Numbered from the stretch's first letter, positions 1 through 8,699 are shown. The stretch is DNA of 64,000 nucleotides from Erwinia rhapontici (GCF_012271765.1 NZ_VRKO01000013.1:421960-485959); one strand, 5' to 3'. Notes: generated by a model from the letters alone, not told the origin. Numbers and translations are program-made.

Positions 1-19
1 AAATTAACACGGAGTGCGT

Positions 20-934
20 ATGTCTAAGGCAACATCAATGTCGGTTTGTGTCGTCGGCCTCGGTTCTATGGGGATGGGAGCTGCGCAGTCCTGTATCAAA
101 GCGGGCCTGAAAACCTGGGGCGTGGATCTTAACCCACAGGCTCTGCAAACACTGCGCGACAGCGGTGCGCAGGCGGCGGAGAACTCGGCCAATGACTTTG
201 CAGCCCAGCTTGATGCGGTGCTGCTGCTGGTGGTGAATGCCGCCCAGGTGAAACAGATTTTGTTTGCGGAGCACGGACTGGCGTCACGCTTAACACCCGG
301 CACCGTGGTGATGGTTTCTTCGACGATCTCTGCGCAGGATGCACAGGCGATTGAACAGCAGCTGGCCGCACACCAGTTAATTATGCTCGATGCACCGGTA
401 TCCGGTGGGGCAGCGAAAGCGGCAACCGGTGAAATGACCGTGATGGCCTCCGGTAGTGATGAGGCATTTGATCGGTTACAGCCCGTGCTGGACGCGGTAG
501 CGGGAAAAGTGTATCGCATTGGCAGCGAGATTGGTCTTGGTTCGACAGTGAAGATCATTCACCAGTTGCTCGCCGGTGTTCATATTGCCGCAGGCGCAGA
601 AGCGATGGCACTGGCCGCCCGCGCCGGTATTCCACTGGATACCATGTATGACGTGGTGACCAACGCCGCGGGCAACTCCTGGATGTTTGAAAACCGTATG
701 CGTCATGTGGTTGACGGCGATTATTCACCGAAATCGGCGGTCGATATTTTTGTTAAAGATCTCGGCCTGGTTGCTGACACGGCGAAAGCGCTGCATTTCC
801 CACTGCCGCTGGCGTCCACGGCATTCAATATGTTTACCTCCGCCAGTAACGCGGGCTTTGGCCGCGAAGATGACAGCGCAGTGATTAAGATTTTCAGCGG
901 CATTACGCTGCCCGTAAAACAGGAGCAGAAATAA
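20..934 (+). CDS. ltnD: L-threonate dehydrogenase (LtnD/YgbJ)
   Basis: NAD-dependent oxidation of L-threonate to 2-oxo-tetronate, the first step of acid-sugar breakdown in the cytoplasm. The 304-residue product has the Rossmann motif GLGSMG at residues 13-18, a DAPVSGGAAKAATG segment typical of the beta-hydroxyacid dehydrogenase family near residue 120, and a lysine in STVKIIHQLL where the family has its catalytic Lys. ATG at 20 is chosen over the upstream GTG at 14 because GGAG lies five bases before it. E. coli YgbJ has a similar length. It overlaps otnK by one base and heads an operon in the E. coli ygbJKLMN order. The operon promoter and any regulator lie left of the window. A family assignment to another 3-hydroxyacid dehydrogenase is possible from sequence alone, but the neighbours favour LtnD. 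Confidence 0.9.
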   Translation: MSKATSMSVCVVGLGSMGMGAAQSCIKAGLKTWGVDLNPQALQTLRDSGAQAAENSANDFAAQLDAVLLLVVNAAQVKQILFAEHGLASRLTPGTVVMVSSTISAQDAQAIEQQLAAHQLIMLDAPVSGGAAKAATGEMTVMASGSDEAFDRLQPVLDAVAGKVYRIGSEIGLGSTVKIIHQLLAGVHIAAGAEAMALAARAGIPLDTMYDVVTNAAGNSWMFENRMRHVVDGDYSPKSAVDIFVKDLGLVADTAKALHFPLPLASTAFNMFTSASNAGFGREDDSAVIKIFSGITLPVKQEQK

Positions 935-2196
935 TGCGTCTGGGGGTGATTGCGGATGATTTTACCGGGGCGACGGATATTGCCAGTTTCCTGGTACAGA
1001 ACGGCATGTCTACCGTGCAGGTCAATGGCGTGCCAGCAGGGCCACTATCGTCGCAGGCTGATGCCATTGTTGTCAGTCTGAAGTCGCGCTCCTGTGCAGC
1101 GGAGAAAGCGGTGGCTGATTCGTTACAGGCGCTTGCCTGGTTACAGCAGCAGGGGTGCGAACGTTTTTATTTTAAATACTGCTCCACTTTTGACAGTACC
1201 GCACAGGGGAATATTGGCCCGGTCACCGATGCGCTGCTGGCGGCACTGGGTGAGTCACAAACCATTATCTCTCCGTCACTGCCGGTGAATGGTCGCACGG
1301 TGTATCAGGGGCATCTTTTTGTCATGGATCAGCTGCTGTCAGATTCCGGTATGCGTCATCACCCTGTAACGCCGATGACCGACAGCAATCTGTTAAGGCT
1401 GATGGAAGCGCAGGCCAGCGGTAAGGCGGGATTGATTAACAGTCAGACGCTGGATCAGGGCGCCGATGCAGTGCGTCAGGCGCTGGAGGAACTGGCACAG
1501 CAGGGCGTGCAGTATGTAGTGCTGGATGCGCTGAATGAGCAGCATCTGCTGACCCAGGGAGAAGCGCTGCGCGATCGCCGCCTGGTGACGGGCGGCTCAG
1601 GGCTGGCAATCGGCCTGGCGCGCCAGTGGGCCAGTGCCGGGCACGATAGTGCGCGTGCTCAGGCCGCGGGTGCGCCGCAGGGCCAGCGCGCAGTGGTGCT
1701 GTCTGGTTCCTGCTCGACCATGACCAACCGCCAGGTGGCGCGTTATCGCCAGCAGGCTGCAGCCGCGGCGATTGATGTGGAACGTGCGCTGCATGAGCGC
1801 GACCGTTACGCCAGCGAACTGTGCGACTGGGTGGTGCAGCACGAATCGGATGCACTGGCCCCGTTGTTGTTCGCGACCTCAGACCCGGAAACCCTGCAAC
1901 GTATTCAGCAGCAGTATGGCGCCGCGCACAGCAGTGAAGCCGTTGAGCAGTTGTTTGCCGCTGTGGTGCGTGAGCTGCAACAGCGTGGCTGGCAGCGTTT
2001 TATCGTGGCAGGAGGGGAAACCTCCGGCGTAGTAGCGCAGACGTTAGGCATTGATGCATTTCATATCGGCCCGGTGATTTCGCCAGGCGTGCCCTGGGTG
2101 CGCGCCCTCGGGCAGCCCGTTTCGCTGGCGCTGAAATCCGGTAATTTCGGCGATGAAAACTTTTTTGCCCGCGCACAAACGGAGTTCGTAGTATGA
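934..2196 (+). CDS. otnK: 3-oxo-tetronate kinase (OtnK, DUF1537 four-carbon acid sugar kinase)
   Basis: Phosphorylates 3-oxo-tetronate to the 4-phosphate. The 420-residue protein shows the two-domain DUF1537 layout: an N-terminal ADDFTGATDIASFL substrate-side motif at about residues 8-20, a linker, and a C-terminal nucleotide-binding part with GSCSTMTNRQ near 250 and AGGETSGVV near 365. It is longer than E. coli YgbK (about 388 as I recall). The start ATG shares its A with the ltnD stop and has AGGAG ten bases upstream, so translation is probably coupled. Family knowledge comes from the DUF1537 kinase work that defined OtnK/DtnK; the choice of OtnK over DtnK rests on the adjacent otnC and otnI. 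Confidence 0.88.
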   Translation: MRLGVIADDFTGATDIASFLVQNGMSTVQVNGVPAGPLSSQADAIVVSLKSRSCAAEKAVADSLQALAWLQQQGCERFYFKYCSTFDSTAQGNIGPVTDALLAALGESQTIISPSLPVNGRTVYQGHLFVMDQLLSDSGMRHHPVTPMTDSNLLRLMEAQASGKAGLINSQTLDQGADAVRQALEELAQQGVQYVVLDALNEQHLLTQGEALRDRRLVTGGSGLAIGLARQWASAGHDSARAQAAGAPQGQRAVVLSGSCSTMTNRQVARYRQQAAAAAIDVERALHERDRYASELCDWVVQHESDALAPLLFATSDPETLQRIQQQYGAAHSSEAVEQLFAAVVRELQQRGWQRFIVAGGETSGVVAQTLGIDAFHIGPVISPGVPWVRALGQPVSLALKSGNFGDENFFARAQTEFVV

Positions 2197-2816
2197 CTGA
2201 ACAACAAGCACGTGAAGAGATGGTCCGGCTGGGCGCTTCGTTTTTCCAGCGTGGCTATGCCACGGGCTCAGCCGGGAATCTGTCTATGCGACTGGAAGAT
2301 GGTACGTTGCTGGCGACGCCCACCGGCTCCTGCCTGGGTGAGCTGGTCGCAGAAAGGCTATCGAAAGTGACCCCGGAAGGAGAGTGGATTGGCGGTGATA
2401 AACCGTCGAAAGAGATCAGCTTTCATCGCGCTATTTATCTGAATAATCCGGCATGTGGGGCGATTGTTCACCTGCACTGCCTGTATCTTACTGCGCTCTC
2501 CTGCCTGGAAGGGCTGGACACGAAAAACTGTATTCGCCCATTCACGCCGTATGTGGTGATGCGCGTGGGCGATGTCCCCGTGGTGCCTTATTATCGCCCG
2601 GGCGATGAGCGCCTGGGAGAGGACCTGGCGAAACTGGCCCCGCACTACAAGGCGTTTCTGCTGGCGAATCATGGTCCGGTGGTGGTGGGGAAAACCCTGC
2701 GTGAAGCCGCTGATAATACCGAAGAACTGGAAGAGACTGCCCGACTGATCTTTACGCTGGGCGACCGCCCGATTCGTTATCTTAATGATGACGAAGTGGC
2801 TGAATTACGGAGCTGA
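2193..2816 (+). CDS. otnC: 3-oxo-tetronate 4-phosphate decarboxylase (OtnC, class II aldolase family)
   Basis: Class II aldolase/adducin fold enzyme that decarboxylates 3-oxo-tetronate 4-phosphate to dihydroxyacetone phosphate, feeding glycolysis. Visible family marks are GSAGNLS near residue 26, a metal-binding HLHCLYL stretch near 90 and ANHGPVVVG near 158. The 207-residue length fits the family. The start overlaps the end of otnK by four bases (ATGA-type coupling) and otnI begins two bases after its stop, so the three genes are translated as a tight unit. A generic L-fuculose-phosphate-aldolase annotation would describe the fold, but the operon supports the decarboxylase role. Confidence 0.88.
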   Translation: MTEQQAREEMVRLGASFFQRGYATGSAGNLSMRLEDGTLLATPTGSCLGELVAERLSKVTPEGEWIGGDKPSKEISFHRAIYLNNPACGAIVHLHCLYLTALSCLEGLDTKNCIRPFTPYVVMRVGDVPVVPYYRPGDERLGEDLAKLAPHYKAFLLANHGPVVVGKTLREAADNTEELEETARLIFTLGDRPIRYLNDDEVAELRS

Positions 2817-2818
2817 AC

Positions 2819-3595
2819 ATGCCTAAATTTGCTGCCAATCTGTCCACCCTGTTTAACGAACTGCCATTTTTGGCGCGTTTTGATGCCGCAGCTGAAGCTG
2901 GTTTTCATGGGGTAGAGTTTCTTTTTCCCTATGATTACGACGCCGATACGTTAAAGCAGGCGTTAACCCGCAATCATCTGGAACTGGTGCTGTTCAATAC
3001 GGCGCCCGGTAATACAGCGGCGGGTGAGTGGGGGGTTTCTGCAATCCCCGGCCGTGAAGTGGATGCCCGCAAAGATATCGATCGGGCGCTGGAGTATGCG
3101 CTGACGCTGAACTGCCGCCAGGTTCATATCATGGCGTCAGTGGTGCCGGAAGGGGCTGACCGTGAGGCTTACTGCCGCACTTTCATCGATAACGTGCGCT
3201 ATGCCGCAGAGCGCTTTGCTCCGCATGGCGTGCGTGTTTTGCTGGAAGCGTTGAATCCAAAGACGAAACCCAATTATCTCTATTCCAGCCAGTATCAGGT
3301 GCTGGATATCATCAAACGTATCGACCGCCCAGGCGTGTTCAGCCAGCTCGATCTGTTCCATGCGCAGTTGGTAGATGGCAACCTGAGCCATCTGATTACT
3401 GACTATATCGGGCAGTATCAGCATATCCAGATTGCTTCCGCACCGGATCGTCATGAACCGGACGAGGGTGAAATTAACTATCCGTGGCTGTTCGATCTGC
3501 TCGATCGTAGCGGATATAGCGGCTGGATTGGCTGCGAGTATTTCCCGCGCACCACCACGCTGGAAGGACTGGGCTGGTTTAACGCCTTTAAATAA
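2819..3595 (+). CDS. otnI: 2-oxo-tetronate isomerase (OtnI, hydroxypyruvate isomerase family)
   Basis: TIM-barrel sugar-phosphate isomerase/epimerase family protein of 258 residues, close in length to E. coli YgbM. It should interconvert 2-oxo-tetronate (the LtnD product) and 3-oxo-tetronate (the OtnK substrate). The N-terminal [20 protein letters not shown] segment is typical of the hydroxypyruvate isomerase group, and acidic metal ligands are recognisable in LLEALNP and in the SQLDLFH strand. The gene sits two bases after otnC. It could be annotated simply as Hyi, but the surrounding pathway points to OtnI. Confidence 0.87.
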   Translation: MPKFAANLSTLFNELPFLARFDAAAEAGFHGVEFLFPYDYDADTLKQALTRNHLELVLFNTAPGNTAAGEWGVSAIPGREVDARKDIDRALEYALTLNCRQVHIMASVVPEGADREAYCRTFIDNVRYAAERFAPHGVRVLLEALNPKTKPNYLYSSQYQVLDIIKRIDRPGVFSQLDLFHAQLVDGNLSHLITDYIGQYQHIQIASAPDRHEPDEGEINYPWLFDLLDRSGYSGWIGCEYFPRTTTLEGLGWFNAFK

Positions 3596-3741
3596 CAGGA
3601 CCTGTTGTGATGAACGCTGCGTGTTCTGGCGCGCAGCGCTGGCTTTTTGCTGCCTGAATCAGGCGGTAAAGCCGGGGAAAATGAAATAAAACGGTGCTGT
3701 AGAGCACTGCGTAAAAAATAAAACCCTACGAGGCTGCAAAG

Positions 3742-5097
3742 ATGTCTACTGCCCTGTTATTAACCATTGCTGTTGCCAGCGTGCTGATCCTGCTGCTGCT
3801 GGTGATTAAAGCCAAAGTTCATCCGTTTGTTGCTCTGCTGGTCGTCAGCCTGTTAGTGGCGATCTCGACCGGTATACCTGCCGATAACATTATGAAGGTG
3901 ATTGTTTCCGGTATGGGCGGGCTGCTCGGCTCGATTACCATTATTATCGTGCTGGGCGCCATGCTGGGTGCGATCATTGAATCGTCCGGCGGAGCGGAGT
4001 CGCTGGCACAGCGCTTTACCCATACGCTGGGAGTCAAACGCACCGTCGCTGCACTGACTATGGCGGCGTTTATCCTCGGGATTCCAGTCTTCTTCGAAGT
4101 CGGGTTCATTATTGTTATCCCGCTGATTTACGGTTTCACCAAAGTGGCGCGCGTCTCTCCGTTAAAATATGGTTTGCCGATGGCGGGGGTGATGTTAACC
4201 GTGCACGTCGCATTGCCTACTCATCCGGGGGCAGCGGCAGCGGCGGGGTTGTTAGGGTCTGATATGGGCTGGTTGATGTTGCTGGGTATCGCGGTATCGA
4301 TTCCGGTCGGTGTGGTGGGTTATTTTGTCGCGAAAGTGATGAACCGCCGTCAGTATCATTTATCGCTGGACGTCCTGGAGCAGCTTCAACTGGCGAAACC
4401 GGAAAGTAGCCCGCGTCAGAATCAGGAATTGCCACCGGGTGCCTGGATGATTTCATCGCTCATTGTGGTGCCGATTGTCCTGATTGTGGTGGGTACACTG
4501 GCACATAGCGTGCTGCCGGAAGGCAACAGCCTGCGTCAGTTCCTGACGCTGGTGGGGACGCCGGCCATTGCATTACTGATCGCACTGGCGCTTTCTGCCT
4601 GGTTGCTCGGTCTGCGCCGTGGCTGGAGCAAAGAAAAGCTCAGCGAATTGCTGGACCGCGCTATTCCGAGTTCAGCAGGGGTGATTCTGGTAGCAGGTGC
4701 AGGGGGCGCGTTTGGTAAGGTGTTGGTGGAATCAGGCGTCGGTAAAGCATTGGCACTGTCGCTGGAAACTATCCATCTGCCGTTGATTCCGGCTGCTTTT
4801 ATTCTGTCGCTGGCACTGCGTGCCTCGCAGGGATCGGCGACCGTTGCCATTCTGACGACCAGTGGCCTGCTGACGCAGGCGGTCACCGGGTTAAGTGATA
4901 CACAACTGGTGCTGGTCACCCTGTCTGCCTGCTTCGGTGGCCTGGGGCTGTCGCATGTGAATGATGCCGGATTCTGGGTGGTGACGCGTTATCTTGGCCT
5001 GTCGGTCGCCGACGGTCTGAGAACCTGGACCGTGCTGACAACGGCGATGGGATTGACCGGTTTTGCGCTGGTATGGATGCTGTCTCTGGTGCTGTAG
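3742..5097 (+). CDS. ygbN: GntP-family permease, probable L-threonate importer (YgbN-like)
   Basis: Inner-membrane secondary transporter of 451 residues with about a dozen hydrophobic segments throughout, ending in a hydrophobic helix. Family features include the FFEVGF motif near residue 115 and the repeated glycine-rich helices of gluconate:H+ symporters. It is the last gene of the threonate operon, after a 146-bp gap that holds small GC-rich inverted repeats, which could lower its expression relative to the enzymes. Substrate identity is inferred from the operon: the GntP family imports aldonic acids, and threonate is a four-carbon aldonate. Confidence 0.85.
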   Translation: MSTALLLTIAVASVLILLLLVIKAKVHPFVALLVVSLLVAISTGIPADNIMKVIVSGMGGLLGSITIIIVLGAMLGAIIESSGGAESLAQRFTHTLGVKRTVAALTMAAFILGIPVFFEVGFIIVIPLIYGFTKVARVSPLKYGLPMAGVMLTVHVALPTHPGAAAAAGLLGSDMGWLMLLGIAVSIPVGVVGYFVAKVMNRRQYHLSLDVLEQLQLAKPESSPRQNQELPPGAWMISSLIVVPIVLIVVGTLAHSVLPEGNSLRQFLTLVGTPAIALLIALALSAWLLGLRRGWSKEKLSELLDRAIPSSAGVILVAGAGGAFGKVLVESGVGKALALSLETIHLPLIPAAFILSLALRASQGSATVAILTTSGLLTQAVTGLSDTQLVLVTLSACFGGLGLSHVNDAGFWVVTRYLGLSVADGLRTWTVLTTAMGLTGFALVWMLSLVL

Positions 5098-5148
5098 TGT
5101 TTGTCTGATCGGTTTCACCAAGCGAAGAATCAATCTTCTTCTATACTT

Positions 5149-5176
5149 AAGTCACTACGTTGTAGTGACTTTTTTT
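5149..5176 (+). terminator. Intrinsic terminator after the threonate operon
   Basis: A nine-base-pair stem AAGTCACTA / TAGTGACTT with loop CGTTG is followed directly by a T run. It lies 50 bases after the permease stop and 18 bases before the yohP-like start, so it may also act as a leader hairpin of that small gene. Confidence 0.8.
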
Positions 5177-5194
5177 ATGAGAAGAGGGCATGGA

Positions 5195-5278
5195 ATGAAA
5201 ATTATTCTCTGGATTATTGCGATCATCTTTATTGTCGGTCTGCTGACTATTACCGGTGTATTCAAGCTTATTTTCTAA
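5195..5278 (+). CDS. yohP: YohP-like 27-residue inner-membrane peptide
   Basis: The 27-codon frame begins MKIILWIIAIIFIVGLLTI and is almost wholly one transmembrane helix with a short KLIF tail. From memory it matches the E. coli small protein YohP nearly residue for residue, with the same length and the same ITGVFKLIF-type C-terminus. An AGAGGG element lies 8-13 bases before the ATG. YohP is a single-span inner-membrane protein whose mRNA is reported to be membrane-targeted; its function is unknown. Here it sits behind the threonate operon, not in its E. coli neighbourhood. A TATACT hexamer at 5142-5147, just before the upstream hairpin, could be its -10 element. Confidence 0.8.
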   Translation: MKIILWIIAIIFIVGLLTITGVFKLIF

Positions 5279-5360
5279 CGGTATGTGGATAAGCATTATT
5301 CCGTTTTAACACGGCGGTCAGCAGTTTGCTGGCCCCGTACTCAACGTCATTCCGTCAACA

Positions 5361-5582
5361 TCAGCCGCGTAAGGGTTTATCCGTAAAGTAGCATACGGCA
5401 TGCTTATCGCCTTTTTTCGCTGGCCATACTGAAACCGATTCCGCAGAACGGATGCAGACATCATGTGGATTCAGACGCTTATGACAGACTGCACAAGCAG
5501 CCCCGTGATATTCAGTACTATCATTACGCGTCGTGAATATAAATTTTGAACTTCCGCACCTGCCACACCTTAGCATTTTCAC
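5361..5582 (-). CDS. Small zinc-ribbon-like hypothetical protein
   Basis: A 73-residue frame with four cysteines in two pairs, CGRC near residues 6-9 and CAVC near 30-33, plus two later cysteines. This pattern suggests a treble-clef or zinc-ribbon fold. I do not recognise the family. It is transcribed toward yohP and stands alone, with an AT-rich region behind its start. No strong ribosome-binding site is obvious; the bases before the ATG (GAGGTTGTGAAA) contain GAGG about eight bases upstream. The protein could be an accessory DNA- or RNA-binding regulator, but nothing in the sequence proves a role. Confidence 0.55.
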   Translation of the reverse strand: MKMLRCGRCGSSKFIFTTRNDSTEYHGAACAVCHKRLNPHDVCIRSAESVSVWPAKKGDKHAVCYFTDKPLRG

Positions 5583-6113
5583 AACCTCTACTCTTCCTGA
5601 GTGCTATTCAATGAGAATTATCTTATCAAAAATTCCGAGGAGATCTATAAATAATATTCATTAATTAGCTTTGTGAATTAACGGCTAATAGTATGATTTT
5701 TGTAGTTTTTACGGTTTTTTTATCAGTTTTTTCGAATTATTGAGGATAAAAACAGTCATTTCATTCACTGTACAATGATTTTCATCAAGTAAACTTCACC
5801 GAATTTTTACTGATTGATTAGCGTTGTGAAGGTTTTTTTCACTTTTTGGAAAGATTACTGCTGAAGTTTACGAGTTTTCCTGGTGTGATATTTTCTCAGC
5901 TGAATTATATTTTTTCTTACCTACACCGATGTTTTATAATGTGAAATAACGGGAATGCTCTTTTTACTGATGGGATATATTTCGGTGATTAATGGAGTGT
6001 TTAAGTGCTTTGTTTATAATTATTACCAGAACGGGTAATACATTTGGTCAGGGTTTCTGACTAACGTTGAGGATGTTGCATACAGCGATCATCCAGGGAG
6101 CAGTGAATTTATC
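5583..6113. other. AT-rich intergenic region upstream of pagP
   Basis: About 530 bases with no convincing gene and a base composition much richer in A+T than the flanking genes, as in H-NS-silenced enteric DNA. Perfect TATAAT hexamers lie at 5935-5940 and 6015-6020 and could be -10 elements for pagP, though neither has a good -35. Two TGTTTA hexamers occur at 5998-6003 and 6011-6016, but their starts are 13 bases apart, not the 11 expected for a PhoP box. Confidence 0.5.
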
Positions 6114-6683
6114 GTGAACACAAAACCGGCCTTATTACTTTCAACCCTGCTCGGTGGGCTGACTCTGAGCAGCGCGCATGCGGCAACTCTCGGAGATGGG
6201 ATTGCTGATACCTGGCATTCCTTCAGTGATAACGTTAGCCAGACATGGAATGAACCACAAACTGTCGATCTCTATGTCCCTGCTATTACCTGGCATAACC
6301 GCTGGACTTACGACAAAGAGAAAACGGACCGCTACAATGAACGTCCCTGGGGCGCGGGTGGCGGTGTTTCACGTTATGACGAAAAGGGTAACTGGAATGG
6401 CATCTATCTGATGGTGTTTAAGGACTCTTATAATAAGTGGGAACCGATTGGCGGTTATGGCTGGGAGAAAACCTGGCGACCGCTTAATGACCCTGACTTC
6501 CGCCTTGGCCTGGGGTATACCGCCGGGGTAACAATGCGTGATAACTGGAACTACATCCCGATCCCACTGGTGCTGCCGCTGGCCTCAGTCGGCTATGGGC
6601 CTGCAACTTTCCAGATGACTTACATTCCAGGAACTTACAATAACGGCAATGTTTTCTTCGCCTGGCTGCGCTGGCAGTTTTAA
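6114..6683 (+). CDS. pagP: Lipid A palmitoyltransferase PagP
   Basis: Outer-membrane eight-stranded beta-barrel enzyme that moves palmitate from phospholipids to lipid A, giving resistance to cationic peptides. The 189-residue precursor has a signal peptide ending in SSAHA followed by mature ATLGDG. Family residues are visible: the catalytic His in TWHNRW and the Asp-Ser pair in FKDSYNKW, with the aromatic C-terminus WLRWQF expected for barrel insertion by Bam. The start is GTG at 6114, because no in-frame ATG precedes the signal peptide; GGGAG at 6096-6100 is rather far away. In E. coli the gene is PhoP-controlled and also lies beside cspE. I cannot find a canonical PhoP box here. Confidence 0.93.
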   Translation: MNTKPALLLSTLLGGLTLSSAHAATLGDGIADTWHSFSDNVSQTWNEPQTVDLYVPAITWHNRWTYDKEKTDRYNERPWGAGGGVSRYDEKGNWNGIYLMVFKDSYNKWEPIGGYGWEKTWRPLNDPDFRLGLGYTAGVTMRDNWNYIPIPLVLPLASVGYGPATFQMTYIPGTYNNGNVFFAWLRWQF

Positions 6684-6833
6684 TCTCCGGGGTTTGTCGT
6701 AAAAATGATGTCGGGTAAAAAAAGGCGATATTTATCACTTTTTCGTCCTCGGCTACTGGACAAAAGCCTTGGCAATTGCTGTACTAACCCCCGACACAGT
6801 TTAGTGTCCATTTTTCATGTAAAGGTAATATAG

Positions 6834-7043
6834 ATGTCTAAGATCAAAGGTAGCGTTAAGTGGTTTAATGAGTCCAAAGGATTCGGTTTCATTACTCCTG
6901 AAGATGGTAGCAAAGACGTGTTCGTACACTTCTCTGCCATCCAGAGCAATGGTTTCAAAACTCTGGCTGAAGGTCAGCGCGTAGAGTTCGAAATCACCAA
7001 CGGTGCCAAAGGCCCATCTGCTGCTAACGTTGCCGCTATTTAA
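6834..7043 (+). CDS. cspE: Cold-shock-like RNA chaperone CspE
   Basis: A 69-residue cold-shock domain protein, almost identical to E. coli CspE. The RNA-binding motifs RNP1 (KGFGFITP) and RNP2 (VFVHFSAI) are intact, on a five-strand OB fold. It melts RNA structure and acts as a transcription antiterminator, and is expressed at normal temperature. AAAGG lies eight bases before the ATG. A small stem GACAC/GTGTC with a following T run at 6793-6813 sits in the leader. The order pagP-cspE is as in E. coli, but crcB, the usual next gene, is absent. Confidence 0.95.
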   Translation: MSKIKGSVKWFNESKGFGFITPEDGSKDVFVHFSAIQSNGFKTLAEGQRVEFEITNGAKGPSAANVAAI

Positions 7044-7062
7044 GTTATCAGACAGAATTTTT

Positions 7063-7090
7063 AAAAACCCGCCAATGGCGGGTTTTTTTT
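7063..7090 (+). terminator. Intrinsic terminator of cspE
   Basis: Stem ACCCGCC / GGCGGGT with loop AAT, preceded by an A run and followed by nine T residues, 20 bases after the cspE stop. Confidence 0.92.
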
Positions 7091-7444
7091 CGCCTGCGAT
7101 CCGGGGGCACAGTATGTCTCTACGTGTTGAAATACTGCATTAGCCAGGCAACAGTCGCAGTACAGGCCAGCAGGACGGCAAGATACTCATTTTTGTGGCG
7201 GGGAAGAAGGTTCATGGCGATCATCTCTGTTGGCTGAATGATGACCAGTGTGCCGTGCGATTATTAAGGAAACATTAAAATAGGGGGTTGCACGCCATAA
7301 TTAAGGGGATCCTTACACGAATTAGCTTTTGTAACATTACCCTGTGATCTGGCTCCTTGCAGGGACTGCCTTGCTACAGCTATAAACATAGGCAGAAGTT
7401 TTCACCTGTTCACCCGGCTTGTTGGCATATTGCGGAGAATGACC
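7091..7444. other. Intergenic region between cspE and the acetyltransferase
   Basis: About 350 bases that hold the minus-strand small ORF described separately and otherwise only possible promoter elements for the downstream acetyltransferase. E. coli has crcB in this interval; I see no trace of it. Confidence 0.4.
7120..7215 (-). CDS. Candidate 31-residue single-span membrane peptide
   Basis: The minus-strand frame MNLLPRHKNEYLAVLLACTA (start) is 31 residues long: a basic N-terminus, then a hydrophobic helix and the tail QYFNT. AGAGATGATCGCC precedes the ATG, giving only a weak AGAG ribosome-binding site. It sits alone and converges with the cspE terminator. The charge pattern fits an inner-membrane microprotein, but a chance frame is possible at this length. 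Confidence 0.35.
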   Translation of the reverse strand: MNLLPRHKNEYLAVLLACTATVAWLMQYFNT

Positions 7445-7870
7445 ATGAATATTCGTCTGGCTGAATCGAAAGATGCTTTTGCCCTCAGCGCATTGTTAAC
7501 AGAACTGGGCTATGCGGATACCGCGCCTTTTATTGAACGCAGGCTGGCTCAACTGATGATCGACGAGACTGAACAACTTCTTATTGCCGAACAGGGAAAT
7601 ACGGTATTGGGGTTTCTGTCGTTGCATTTTATTCCACAGCTTGCGTTGGCAGGGGATTTTGCCCGTATCAGCTATTTCTGCATTGCCGAAGGTGAGCGCA
7701 GCAAAGGGGCCGGGCAGCAGCTGTTACAACATGCTGAGCAGTTGGCAATGGAGCGTGGCTGTGACCGGGTCGAGGTACACTGCCATGAGCGTCGTGAAAA
7801 GGCGAATGCGTTTTACGCGCGCGAGGGTTACCAGGAATCACCACGCTACCACATCAAAGATTTGACCTGA
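7445..7870 (+). CDS. GNAT-family N-acetyltransferase
   Basis: A 141-residue single-domain GNAT protein. The acetyl-CoA binding motif A is visible as RSKGAGQQLLQHA near residues 83-95, and the C-terminal NAFYAREGY segment is the usual motif B. ATG at 7445 is preferred over ATG at 7439 because GGAG at 7434-7437 is seven bases before the former and only one before the latter. The acetyl acceptor is unknown; small-molecule amines or protein N-termini are possible. It precedes the nitrilase-like gene by 19 bases and may be co-transcribed with it. Confidence 0.85.
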   Translation: MNIRLAESKDAFALSALLTELGYADTAPFIERRLAQLMIDETEQLLIAEQGNTVLGFLSLHFIPQLALAGDFARISYFCIAEGERSKGAGQQLLQHAEQLAMERGCDRVEVHCHERREKANAFYAREGYQESPRYHIKDLT

Positions 7871-7889
7871 CCGCCCCAGGAGCATAACG

Positions 7890-8699
7890 ATGACGATGAA
7901 AGTGGCATTAGGACAGTTCGCCGTGAGCCGTGAGTGGCAAGATAACGCCGATATCTGCATTGGCTTAATGGCTCAGGCAGAGCAGCAGGGAGCAAGACTG
8001 CTGGTGCTGCCAGAAGGGGTGCTGGCGCGTGATATTACCGACCCGGACCTGGTGCTAAAAGCGGCGCAGCCGCTTGATGGCCCGTTCCTCAGCCAGGTCC
8101 TGGCCGCCAGTCGGGCGAATACGCTGACGACGATGATGACGGTGCACGTACCGACGGCGGATGGACGGGCGCTGAATGCGCTGGTGGCGATCCGTAACGG
8201 TGAGATTATTGCCCGTTACGACAAACTGCATCTGTATGACGCCTTTGCGATGCAGGAGTCGCGCAATGTCACGGCGGGCAATAATGTCCCTTCGCTGGTG
8301 GATGTGGACGGGTTGAAGGTCGGGTTGATGACCTGTTATGACGTCCGCTTCCCTGAGCTGGCACGTCGCCTGGCGCTGGACGGTGCTGACCTGTTGGTAC
8401 TGCCTGCTGCCTGGGTGAAAGGGCCGCTGAAAGAGATGCACTGGGAGGTGCTGGTGACCGCCCGAGCGCTGGAGAATACCTGTTATGTGGTCGCGGTGGG
8501 TGAGTGCGGCCCGCGTAATATCGGCAATAGCCTGGTGGTTGACCCGCTCGGTGTGGCGATTGCCAAAGCCGCAGAAGGCGCGGCACTGGTGTTTGCCGAG
8601 GTCGACCCACAGCGTATTGCCGATGCACGCCGTGCATTGCCGGTATTAGAGAATCGTCGCTTTGCCCGCCCTGAACTTGATTGTGGGAAGACTCAGTAA
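7890..8699 (+). CDS. Nitrilase-family amidase (YbeM / deaminated glutathione amidase-like)
   Basis: Carbon-nitrogen hydrolase of 269 residues with the complete Glu-Lys-Cys triad: E42 in LPEG, K112 in YDKLHLYDAF and C149 in TCYDVRFPE. The position before tatE and lipA matches E. coli ybeM, which is broken in strain K-12 but intact here. Characterised relatives (Nit1/NitA) hydrolyse deaminated glutathione, a repair reaction that removes a transaminase side product; assigning that substrate here is inference. AGGAG lies seven bases before the ATG. The stop codon overlaps an ATG at 8699 that runs only two codons before a stop (see the remnant). Confidence 0.85.
   Translation: MTMKVALGQFAVSREWQDNADICIGLMAQAEQQGARLLVLPEGVLARDITDPDLVLKAAQPLDGPFLSQVLAASRANTLTTMMTVHVPTADGRALNALVAIRNGEIIARYDKLHLYDAFAMQESRNVTAGNNVPSLVDVDGLKVGLMTCYDVRFPELARRLALDGADLLVLPAAWVKGPLKEMHWEVLVTARALENTCYVVAVGECGPRNIGNSLVVDPLGVAIAKAAEGAALVFAEVDPQRIADARRALPVLENRRFARPELDCGKTQ

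Noticed and set aside
5998-6016. Two TGTTTA hexamers upstream of pagP as a PhoP box
   Set aside because: Their starts are 13 bases apart instead of 11, and the second overlaps the TATAAT hexamer, so the geometry is wrong for PhoP activation.
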